Assembly: GCA_029851415.1 (NCBI GenBank)
Contig: CM056742.1
Span: 110,858,246-110,922,245 of the forward strand
Source of the DNA: Eretmocerus hayati
Taxonomy: Eukaryota > Arthropoda > Insecta > Hymenoptera > Aphelinidae
DNA length: 64,000 bases
Direction: 5' to 3'
The position numbers and the translations under genes were made by a program. The notes below the pieces were generated by a model, which searched no databases, was not told the DNA's origin, and saw nothing but the letters and a program-made list of their open reading frames with translations. Shown here piece by piece: positions 11,630-21,360 of this stretch; position 1 is the stretch's first letter; every line of letters starts with the position of its first letter.

Positions 11630-12110
11630 AGGGAGCATCCGATTTTTTGGGGTTCTGATCCCTTCCCAGGACATGGTATTGACTCTTTCCCCGACAGTAT
11701 GTTGGTCCGAGCATCCGGATACTTGAGGATTTGGGTGCATTCCTAGGATATGGGGTTGATTTTTCTACCGACAGAATTTTCGGTCCGAGCATCCGGGCAC
11801 TTGGGGATCTGACTGCCTTCTCAGGATTTGGGGGTGATTTTCCCCGATAGATTTTCCGGTCCGAGCGTCCGGCTATTCGTGGGTTTGATACCTTCCTAGG
11901 TTCTGGGATTGATTTTTCCCCCGACACAATTTTCGGTCCGAGCATCCGGGTATTTGCGGGTTTGATTGCCCCACTAGGTTTTGGGATTGACTTTCCCCCG
12001 AAAGACTCGTCCGTCCGAGCATCCGGGCATTCGTGGGTTCGATTGCCTTCTTATGGCTTTGGGTCGATTCTTTCCCTGACAGAATCCCCCGCGCGAGCAT
12101 CATGGTTTTT
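11630..12110. repeat. ~77-bp minisatellite, about six units
   Basis: The phrase GGTCCGAGCATCCGGG begins units at 11704, 11782, 11858, 11935 and 12012, spaced 76-78 bp, with weaker units before and after (about 11632 and 12095). Each unit continues with a TTTGGG...CCTTC...GGATTTGGG...TTTTCCCC...GACAG pattern. The minus strand stays open across it, giving repeated ARMLGPK-like peptides in shifting frames, but 77 is not a multiple of three, so this is not a coding repeat. Confidence 0.85.
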
Positions 12111-12751
12111 GCGGATTGAATTCGGTTGAGCGATTCTTTTGTCCCCAGAACATAATTTTATGCCAAGAATAGTAATTGCGGATTCCCCACCTCCCTTGGC
12201 ATAGCCAGCTGCTTCACAGTATATATTTTCGCCGGCGTGGATGAATATGCGAGCGAGCGGGTGAGTGGCACACACTGATAGCGTAAGTACAGCGGCGCGC
12301 AACGGTTCCCTTTCCCCAGCGCCCATGGCTCCCCTCCTACGCGGCAGCAAGGAGCAAGGATGTGCTACTTTTCTAACACGGAGTCGAGGGGCCCTGGTAT
12401 TCACTAACGCCAAGTTGTTTGCGCGAGACATCTAGTGGCGTTCGCCATGGTGGTCCTCACGCATACAGTCAACGGTTCCATGCGCATGTAATTGTTGTCC
12501 CCGCTCGACTCCCCGCAGCGGCCACGCAACGCGCTGGGACCACCACAACGTGATGTAGTTCTCCGACACCAGCGGCGCTACAGTGTCTACTTTTTTCATA
12601 TAACACTCTCGGGACGATAGCGAATAGCGTCATCTCGATGAGTTATGCTGGTGGATGATTCCATGGATCGATTGGGCCCACGATAAGTGTAATGAATAGA
12701 TTCACAGTGGATTGATCAACAGAAACTCGGAATTAGATCTGTGGAAGAGAG

Positions 12752-13532
12752 ATGTTTCCGACTTCATCTTGGAAGATTGGCGGGGGGCTTAGGTTCATCT
12801 GTTGGATTGGGCCCACTAGACGAATCTTGACAGAGAACCATACGAACATCGAGCCAGACTATTTGAGGAACTTACTCCAAACATCCGCGAATCATTTCGA
12901 CTACATACAGCTGAGAAAGTCACAATTGAGGGCCCTGCGGTTCATCAGGCCCTCACAATGGGCCCAAATTGAGTCTTCATTCTCATGCGACGTCATCAGT
13001 TACAGTGAGGGTCGCCACTTGTATGCGAAATCCAAGCTCCCGGCAATTGATTCCCGTATCACCACTACAAATGAGAACGGGTGGGTGAGGCCCAAAAAAT
13101 CTCCTGTGCGGATTTATATCAAATTGCACCGTCGATTCTCAAAAATAGACCTCCGAGATCATTTCATATCATTTCGAGTATTTTGTCGGCAATTCGGTAG
13201 AGAATTAGGGCTTCATTGTGATTTGGGCCCCTTATTTGGGCCTCAATCAAATTTTCGAGTTAACTATCTGAATCAGCATGTTAATTCACACTACCGAGAA
13301 TTTTCCCCAGATTTTCCTGAGGTTTAGTGTAAAATTGACGAGTGAATCATGACAAGGATTCTGACAATCGATCGCTGGTGAGCGCTGTCTCGGGTCGGGT
13401 TGTCAAGATTTCCAAAAAGGCCAGATTGCATCGTAAACTACAGGGTCCAAGCTTCAAAATGAGCCCTCGGTGGAATCGGTACCTTGCCCCAATTTTTGGA
13501 CAGAGGGGGTGGCCTTTCTGACGAAGAATGAC

Positions 13533-13534
<2 letters not shown>
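12752..13534 (+). repeat. Right terminal inverted repeat with a 191-codon open frame
   Basis: The repeat starts near 12900. An open frame at 12752-13327 runs through most of it, and about 80 of its residues recur in the left arm with few changes. I recognise no domain. A frame kept open in both arms of a TIR could be a captured coding segment, or chance openness in duplicated sequence. The amino-acid pattern (KLHRRFSKIDLRDHF) is not low-complexity, but no start context or promoter supports expression. Confidence 0.5.

Positions 13535-13567
<33 letters not shown>
13535..13567. repeat. (AT)n microsatellite
   Basis: A run of about 16 AT dinucleotides abuts the right end of the DNA transposon. 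Confidence 0.9.
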
Positions 13568-13568
<1 letters not shown>

Positions 13569-13569
13569 C

Positions 13570-13930
13570 TATAATCCCTTTTTCTGGGACGCTATATAAA
13601 CGCGATACTTTACCGATTTCTGGAACGTCGAAAAAATCCCAGAATTCAGCAAACCTCATCTGTAAAAAGTTCCAGAAAACGGAAAAATTTCGAGTATAAG
13701 ATGTCCGATTTCCAATTCTGTTCCTGGGACGCTCATTTCGGTTTCTGGGACTTTTTTATACATAGATTGCCGTTTCCTGGAACGTCCCAGAAAGAGGAGG
13801 AGTATTGATAAAAAGTCCCAAAAATCGAAAAAGAAGTCCCACAGATTGAAAAGAAAGTCCCAGGAATCGAAAAGGAGGTTCCAAAAGTCGGAGAGGTTGT
13901 GCAAGTGAATCGTGGTGCCGCATAATGGCA
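13570..13930. repeat. Short-period minisatellite, ~17-21 bp units
   Basis: Phrases such as TTTCTGGGAC and, in the opposite sense, AAAGTCCCAAAAATCG recur every ~17-21 bp, clearest at 13800-13895. On the minus strand this yields repeated FSIxGTF peptides in overlapping frames, an artefact of the repeat. The two orientations of the motif on either side of about 13790 give it an inverted character. Confidence 0.6.
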
Positions 13931-15679
13931 CAATCCTGCATTATAGATGAACAAGCAATATCGGAAAATTCCACCGAGTGGAATTTCAACTTTTTATCGT
14001 TGAATTTTGGTCAATTTCTTGAAAATGACAGCATTGACGATTTTAGCAAGACCGAGAAGAGTTCACGCAGATCTTGACGTTGGCAATGTCATCTCTTTTA
14101 ACTACAAATTTGGGAGGTGACTAATTTCTCAAAAATGGGAATCTTTCTCATGTGGAAGGCCTTTCTGGTGGGATTCAAAGACCCTGCTCACGGCAATCAA
14201 GATAGCAGAAGATTTCACATCGGAATACTGACATTGGGAGATTCCGCAAAAGACGTCCTTGAAGCTTCTAGAACAGCCGATCCGTAGAAATAAATTGTCG
14301 GCTATTCCCTCATATTGGCGAGGATGCAGCATCAGGATGACATTCCCTTACGCTTATGAACTTAGAATGGCGGAAGCAGACTTATGCTAACTGTCGTCAT
14401 GATGATTGTTTTCGCGTGCGTCGAAGCCGACTGTGTGATGACTTTCATCTCATTAATAAAAGTACGCGATTCCCAAATTGTTGCGATTGTCATGTCAATG
14501 CTGCACTGGAAAGTTTTTTGGGTTCGTTCACTGCTGTGTAGAACTTTCAAACTACAATCTCACACCTGTCCGTACGAATTTCATTTGAGTTTTAGGAAAT
14601 TGACACGCCGAGCTGAGCTGGGTCCATTTCCATATGTCTTGGGAAATTCATTCCGTTAGATAATTTCAGCTCTAATGGGGACCTCAGTCTTGATAAGAAT
14701 TCAGCTCACAAATCAGGGCTGCTTGAAGAATGCGTGGAAAAATATATTAATGAAAGTGTCCTCCATCTTCGATTTCCTCCAGTCCCAGAGTCCCAGTCAA
14801 GTTTCAGAAATTCTTCCATTGCAGCAACAACTCATCTTGTCCTGGATTCAGATCAAATAATCCACCTGTCGTCCTAATCACACTATTTTACTGTTTTTTC
14901 TTCCACGTGAGTATCAAGATGATACCCTCTTCTCACTTTCTCAGTGAGTAGGAATCCTCGTAATGCTCCTTGGCATATCATAGATCATTATCTAAACAGA
15001 CTATTCACTGCTCATTACTATAAGATTTTGCGTAGGTTTGTTAACGCTCTTGGCATCCTGACTATGAAAAAAGGAAACTTGGTCAAATTATACAGTGCCA
15101 CGACCGAGGGTCGAACACACGTTCGTTCAGATCTACACAGGTCGAACACCTTAGATCTCAAGGATAAATTATCGCTGGTGGTCAGGTGCATCAACTGCAC
15201 TCACTAACAGATTGTGATGATAGATGAAGACTTACTCGCACTTGCGTAGTCTCGGTAGCTAATTTTCAGGAGTTGAAGCGAGACATCGTCGTGACAAGCC
15301 GATACGACTCGTTACACTAGCTCTCCATTCTTGATGAATCTTTCAATTTGATTCGAAGTGAAAGGCTTGCAACGTTCTTACAAGGGACAGTGTGAACTTG
15401 ATTTGAAATTTGCTCATGTTAATGGATACTTGTTACGATTCCCCTAAGAAAAGAGCTGATACGATATAATTTTCTAAGAAGACATACAAAGGATTGTTGT
15501 CATCGCGCACAACCTTGTAGGACTCTCTAATTGTACCAAGCAACATGCTATTGTTCTTAAAAATCTGTACTTACAGTAAAAACAATCGCACCATAGAGAA
15601 TTCAGTCTGCAATCTTCTTTTCATCCTCCTTGGAAGCGACTTCGGTCCCGCCAAAGTCATAGTGAACCTCTCGAAATTT
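13931..15679. other. Unassigned stretch
   Basis: No recognisable gene. A weak tRNA-like box B on the minus strand (GTTCGACCCTC) lies near 15105-15120 and may mark another old SINE. ORFs of 60-90 codons are scattered and overlap. Confidence 0.4.
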
Positions 15680-16189
15680 CGGAGCACGGTCATATTGGAA
15701 GGTCTGCTCATTCCAAGCCACGCACCCGTACCTCGGGTGAGGATCGATTTCACCTACTCTGCCACCCAGAATTCAATATGGCCGGCCCGTTAGGCAGGCA
15801 CGTGCGGGCGCCAGGCATCTCGTTGGAATGTAGATATAGCTATAGCTAATTGGACAACACGCGATAGCGACGAATTTCAATGATGAAATCTTATCCAAAC
15901 ACGATTTCTCTTCGCTTTTTTAAGCCCTCTTTCATAATATCTAGTGTTGAACAGCCAGTTGAACACGCACGAAAAATACATCATCAGTACGCGTACTAAC
16001 AAAAACTGCCTTGCAAATCCAGTCCGATAAACTTGGCATTGACACAAGATCAAGGATGATACAGTCTAAGTCTGAATCATCCAAACTCCTGAATGATTGG
16101 TTCAAGAATGAACTCTTTTCTTGAACTCAAATTCCAAGCTCCCCTCGGGAACCTGCGGTTCATATATGGCTTTTGAATCTGTAGTGGGA

Positions 16190-16266
16190 CAGAGGTCGGT
16201 AGCCGAGTACTTAGCGTGCTCTGGCAGCTTGTGTCTTGCTACTCCGGGTTCAAGTCCCGGTCAGAA
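16190..16266 (+). repeat. tRNA-like head, left arm
   Basis: A box-A-like TAGCCGAGTACTTAGC and a near-consensus box B, GGGTTCAAGTCCCGG, lie ~45 bp apart, as in a Pol III promoter of a tRNA-derived SINE. The acceptor stem does not close, so it is not a functional tRNA. Confidence 0.55.
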
Positions 16267-16671
16267 TAACTTTCTTTTTCATTCCATGCTGATATCCATT
16301 CTTTCATAGACTATGCGATGAAAATCGATGAACGGACGAATAAAACCCATGCCCTAATTCTTTTTATACTTCAGCAATGCTCGGAGATATCCAAAATACT
16401 TTTGACCGTGATATACTCTATTCAGTTGAAATCCAACACCTAAACGAGCAATATCGATCATACTCCATACCATGATTAGTATTAGACTGATGTATCAACT
16501 CCACAATTGAAATATATCACGATTATTAGGTGTATTTTGGATATCTCAAGCATTGCTAATACGAAAAAAATTAGGGCATGGGTTTTATTCGGCTGTTTAT
16601 TGATTTTTATCACATAATCTATGGAGAAGTGGATATCAACATTGAATGAAAAAAAAAAAAAAAAAAAAATA

Positions 16672-16760
16672 CATTCCGCCCAGGACTTGAACCCGGGGTG
16701 GCAAAACTGAAGCTGTCGGAGCACGCTAACCACTTTGTTACTGCGCTCGCTTCCAGTACA
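16672..16760 (-). repeat. tRNA-like head, right arm
   Basis: This is the reverse-complement copy of the head at 16190-16266. The minus strand reads CCGGGTTCAAGTCCTGGGC as box B, and box A is diverged. It is adjacent to the A-run. Confidence 0.5.
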
Positions 16761-17379
16761 GATCCAAAAGCCATGTATAAACTGCGGGCCCCCGAGGGGA
16801 GCTTGGGATTTAAGTTCAAGAAGAGAGTTCATTCTTGGATCAGTCATTCAGGAATTTGGATGATTCAGACTTCGACTGTATTATTTTTGATCCTGTGTCA
16901 GGGCCAAGTTTATCGGACTGGTTTTGCGAGCCAATTTTTATTAGTGCGCGCTCGAGTACGCGTGCTGATAATGTGTTGCTCGTGCATTTTTATCTGGCTA
17001 TTCACAACTAAATATTATCAAAGCTATATCCACATTCCAAGCAGATGGCTGGTGGCCGCGTGCGCCCACCTAACGAACTGGCCACGTTGGATTCTGGGCC
17101 GCAGAGTAGAGAATCTAACCTCGCCCGTGCGGCCGAGGAACGGGTGCGCGGCTCGGAGTGAGCCGACTTTCTCATAGACCGTGGTTCTGAGGGATGGTCT
17201 CTTAAGATTAGACACATAACTCCTCACGATGATCATCACAAAAATACATCTAAGTTGCGCATTTTAAGCACGTTTGGAATGTGTTGACAAAAAAATTGCT
17301 CAAGCTCTATTATGCCCAGGAAGATTTGGGTAATTTTACATATTTTTTTTTCGAGATCCCCTTGAAGCTTTCTCGGCCT

Positions 17380-17966
17380 AGCACGGGGCCCCTTTACCAC
17401 CTTGGTGTGAAGGGTTATGCCCGAACTTTTCCTCTACACATAGATTCCAGCTTCCCCAGAGTGACCTACGCCATGATTTGCAGCCATGGGATGCCTCTTT
17501 CCAATGCCGGTAAGGCCGACATTCCCTGTCTCACGAAGTGAACCATCAGATCTGCTGTACCCTTAGCGTTCCCGGAGAGAGCCTCTTCATGGTTTGCAAG
17601 GCCATGGTTTGGTGAGACTCAAACTCCAATGCCGGTAAGGCCGACATTCCCCGCACCTCCCCGTGCACTTAGGAAGGCACGTCGGGTCGGCTTATTAACT
17701 CCCCACGTTACCCACCCTCCCCCTGCTTCGCAATTGCCCAAGGCCCGCTAGTCGAACCTCGTGAAATGGGAAAACCCAGGATTTCTCTGAAGCATGATCC
17801 CGGGGAAAACGCGATTCCAAAGCAGGCGGGGTGTGGTGGGTCCTTTCCCCTTCGAAGAAACCTCAGAAAAAATTTCCGAGTGATTTTGCCGGGAATCGAA
17901 TCCACGACCCCTCGAGCAGTGTTGATTCCGAAGCTAGCACGCTACCGACTGAGCCAACACTGCTCT
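17380..17966 (-). repeat. tRNA-derived SINE-like repeat
   Basis: The minus strand starts with a tRNA-like head (about 17880-17966): TGGCTCAGTCGGTAGCG as box A and GTGGATTCGATTCCCGGC as box B. The GC-rich body contains a direct repeat of CAATGCCGGTAAGGCCGACA at about 17500 and 17623, ~123 bp apart. The head most resembles an isoacceptor with AGCTTCGGAATC in the anticodon region, but no complete cloverleaf forms. Confidence 0.6.
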
Positions 17967-20900
17967 GCATAGTTTTACATATTGATTGACACGGAAATCC
18001 GCATCACTACCCATCCGGGTCCTATGTCGCAAACATGGAGTATGGCCAGACAAGAGTTGCCCTGGGTTCGGTACTGACGAATATCTGATTTTGGCAGAGG
18101 TGAGAATGTGTAGAAAATGGTGAGATTTCGAGGGGGTAGGACGTGGAAATGACTCACGTCGTTCGAGTCGGGACTTCTATCACCAATTGCGTGTAGAACT
18201 CGATACCACGACTCGGAAACAGGGTTGGTAGTTCATAACACGACTTAAAGTAGCGATGCATGATGCATCGTGTGTTGTAGCGGAGACGCGGTGCGCGTGC
18301 GCGGACATCTGGCGCTGCTGATCTGCGAGATAATTGTGATGCTATGCCAGGATAAATACCGCACGCGGCATTTATGCGGCATCTGTTTAGCTGTGCTACC
18401 GAATAGGCCGGCATAAGCAGCAAACTTGAAGGCACCGAAAATTCTTCTTGGATTCTATGCCTTGGTTCTCTTTTGAGATTTGCACATAATTTTGACTCTT
18501 CAAACAATGAAGGTCATTTAGTCATCAAGGAATGAAGAACAAATCACCGCTTCTTGTTCGTAATTGAGAACCAAACTCAGTTATAATATCTTCCCTAAAA
18601 ACTGTACAGGACAGTGTCATCCAAAAATGGAGAGTCTGCAGGTCCATGATCAAGGTCATCGACAAGCAGTGAATTGTTTTTTTTTACGGCGTCATCTTTC
18701 GGCTGGGTACGTGAATCCGCGCTTGAGAATTCATGAAGACACGAAGCTACTGCAAGATCTCAGCGTCACCTTGACTCTGCACAAACGCCGCGCACCGCGG
18801 CTGTATTTAGTGTATAGTGTGAGAGCGCAAATACATACCAGCGATACCACTCAATTTGTCATTGAGTATCCTCCTAGTATGCAGTCGACTCGTGAGCGGG
18901 ATTCGTTTCGTTTTCTGACACCAGTTTTTACAATTTGATTATTTTGTGTGCATCGCGAAAAAGCGCGACGGACCCGGGACTCAAACCTCGCTTTCTCGAT
19001 AGACAGACCCACCCTTCAGTTTGCTTGGCCAAACCCACCGCACTGCTCTGCTGTTGTTATTCATGATGCACTAGATGCGTGGGCGCGCTGAGTAGCTTAA
19101 ACTCATAACAGCTGACACTGTGGAGCAATAATACAATCGGTACAAGATTTGATAATTATAATGAACAATGTGAGCTCGAAGCGGTGGTAAAGCAAAAACT
19201 ACTGGAAGGTGGCAGTATGCCTTGTTACATCGTGGGAATGACGTCTCGGCACACCGTGAAGCGAGAAAGACCTTCAAAAATTTGTCATCATGCGAAGCTG
19301 AAACAGATCGCGAGCATTCTACATAGAAATGATGTTGATGGAGGGAAAGAGCCTTCTTTGCCTAATATCGTGACATTCTGTTGAAGATTCATGTGGTAAC
19401 TAGTGGTTGAGGAACTTCCTCACCTTACTGAGTGGTGGCAGGGATGTGGCTGCGCCCATTGAGGCCTCTGATTGGTCTCTGGTTATGCACATATTACTCC
19501 CAAAATCCTCAATCGCGAATCTGCGTGTAGCTACTGAGTGCGAAGGAGTGGTGCTGTCTCGTCAATCATGTTGGGGTCCCTATGACATTGGAAGACAACA
19601 TTCTGGGACCAGGAGTGAATCAGACAATGTTTTTCTTGAAAATTCCTTGATGTAGAAACCAAATTTGACCCCAGTTTGGTATCTGTCAGGAATCATTCTT
19701 AAGATAGCAGAACAATTATTGTCGAAAATACAGAATTTCGGTGTTATTCCCCGGAATTCTGACCTGTTCAGCCTGGTGACAGTCTCTCGTAATGATCAGA
19801 GAAATACTTGGAACTATGTTCTCTTACGCATTTTGATCCACTAATCAAGATTGTGGTGGCTTTGGAGGGCTAGGATGCGTCCCAACCTCAGGTCGATCTT
19901 GCGAGCAGCTACTAGTGGAATTTGACTGATCCCTCAGTAAATCTTGGATTTCTCACTATTAAGCCAGCGGCACCTTCTCGAGCTCATGAGAGGCATTTTC
20001 TTCGTTCCTATACAGTTATTGGAGGAAAATTCTTTGCAATAGCGCAAGAATGAGTAGATAAAATCTGGATGTATCAATTCGAAGAAGGTGTGTGGGGCAA
20101 TACTTGAGGTGAGCTCGAGCTTGCTCGTGGTCAGTGAAATTTCAAGTGTCCTAACCTAACGTGCTCCACAAACCATACCAAGTGGCTCAAGCCGTTGTCG
20201 ATTGCCCAACGGTGGATAGCATTTGCGTCTCTCTCAACTAGAGTAAGTGCATCTGTGATCTCATACCGATGGCAGCTTCGATAGATTTGAGTGTCGTATG
20301 CTTAAATCATGCGTCGGGTATAGTACTTTTGGCAAATCGTTAATGGAAATCGAGAACAAAAGAGGTTCCAGAACTGAACCCCGGGGAGAGCCTGCAAAAG
20401 TATCAGAGATGAACGGGGATAACTTGCACGCGGATACCACCTAACCTATGAAACAGGCTCATTTTCGTTCGCACAAATCTCACCATCTTTTCCGATTTGG
20501 ACTAAACGACAAGTTATCTAGTTGAAACTAGATGATGATGAAGCTTGGATAACTCATCGTTCAGCTCAAATTAGGAACGAGTTTGAGATGGGACGCTCAA
20601 AATACGACTGTAGCGCCCGGCTCGGTCGACTTGGTTCAATTTCTGAAGCTGGATCTTATGACAGGGGATTCAAAAGAAGAAGTGGAATCGTCTTTGATTC
20701 ACTTTCTACTGTTAGAGCTCCTCGCGATTGCGGATGAACATTCATCTATTCACTTCAACCAGGTTGCTGGCGCCCGCGCAGACGTGCCTACGAGGCCGGC
20801 CATATTGGATCTTACCTCCCGCATTTGGGCCCATGTTAGGAGGCTTGGAGGGAGCAGACCTTTCTGTATTGGAATCTGACATCAAGGTCAAACATGGTGG

Positions 20901-21360
20901 CTGCATGACCTGGAAGGCCTCAATACCGGTCTGTTACGAGACAGCACCATATACGCTACGGCGAGTCGAGAGCAACTACTCCATAACGGCGACCAGAATT
21001 TGACATCAGGGATGTCACATTCTATGAGGATAGCCAGGGGTCGTTGGAGATGAGCGTTTGTGGGGTGATTCATACCACACATGCGCAATAGATAGACAGC
21101 AGTCTCAGCTCCTTTCTCGCAGTTGACGGAAAGCGGCCTCGATTAGTATATAGGAGCGCATAAGTGCTTCATCGCCAAGCGTTCAGGGCACTACCTGAAA
21201 CTCCAGCCCTGCTGATAACTCCAGTTACGATGAACTAGCTTGCAGGTGGGGGACGAAACACATAAGAACCTTCTGCTTAAAGCGTGTAGTCATTCTTCAT
21301 TATGGATCAGCTTCGAGCCATTCCTACATTGGTAACCCGCGTCGTGATTGGAACGTAACT
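17967..21360. other. Unassigned stretch with one more tRNA-like relic
   Basis: No gene is recognised. The minus-strand ORF 18154-18507 and plus-strand ORF 18564-18938 lack family motifs. On the minus strand at 18958-19045 a tRNA-like pair of boxes (TTTGGCCAAGC and GGTTTGAGTCCCGGG) suggests an old SINE head. 20765-20820 repeats the terminal segment of the 15.7 kb inverted repeat. Confidence 0.4.
20765..20830 (+). repeat. Copy of the terminal segment of the 15.7-17.2 kb repeat
   Basis: GCTGGCGCCCGCGCA, ACGTGCCTACGAGG and CCGGCCATATTGGAT match, in the opposite sense, the segment at about 15770-15825 and, in the same sense, the one at about 17045-17100. This shows a dispersed family with at least three local members. 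Confidence 0.6.

Larger units (their letters stand above)
10155..13534. mobile_element. 3.4 kb DNA transposon with ~640 bp terminal inverted repeats
   Basis: The left end GGGTCATTCTCCGTCAGAAA is repeated as its reverse complement at 13515-13534, and similarity continues inward for ~640 bp (10155-10795 against about 12900-13534). Inside lie a fragment of a transposase-like gene on the minus strand, a 77-bp minisatellite and a GC-rich stretch (12200-12640). A second copy of the inner left part is present at 24677-25640, so this is a genuine repeat family. Flanks are AT-rich (TATATAAT left, ATATATAT right), so the target duplication cannot be read cleanly. The superfamily is not assigned. Confidence 0.8.
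15680..17195. repeat. ~1.5 kb inverted repeat of two tRNA-headed repeats
   Basis: The left arm (about 15680-16450) and right arm (about 16490-17195) are reverse complements over some 700 bp with moderate divergence. Matching landmarks are the GGCCGGCCC/TTAGG segment (15781-15795 against about 17070-17090), the segment CAGTCCGATAAACTTGGC (about 16020 against 16915), the tRNA-like head and the inner ends near ATATCCAAAATAC. The spacer is ~40 bp. A 22-nt A-run at about 16649-16670 expands only the right copy. This is either two copies of one SINE-like family inserted head to head or a single foldback element. Confidence 0.8.

Noticed and set aside
11628..12103. Repeated ARMLGPK peptides on the minus strand as a protein repeat
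   Set aside because: The underlying 77-bp unit is not divisible by three, so the repeats fall in different frames; it is a DNA minisatellite.
13656..13989. Minus-strand FSIxGTF-rich ORFs
   Set aside because: Three overlapping frames all open because of a short tandem repeat; not a gene.
17880..17966. Functional tRNA gene on the minus strand
   Set aside because: Boxes A and B are good but acceptor and anticodon stems do not close; best seen as a SINE head.
18154..18507. 117-codon ORF on the minus strand
   Set aside because: Arg/Ser-rich reading without recognisable motif, in a region with SINE relics; no support as a gene.
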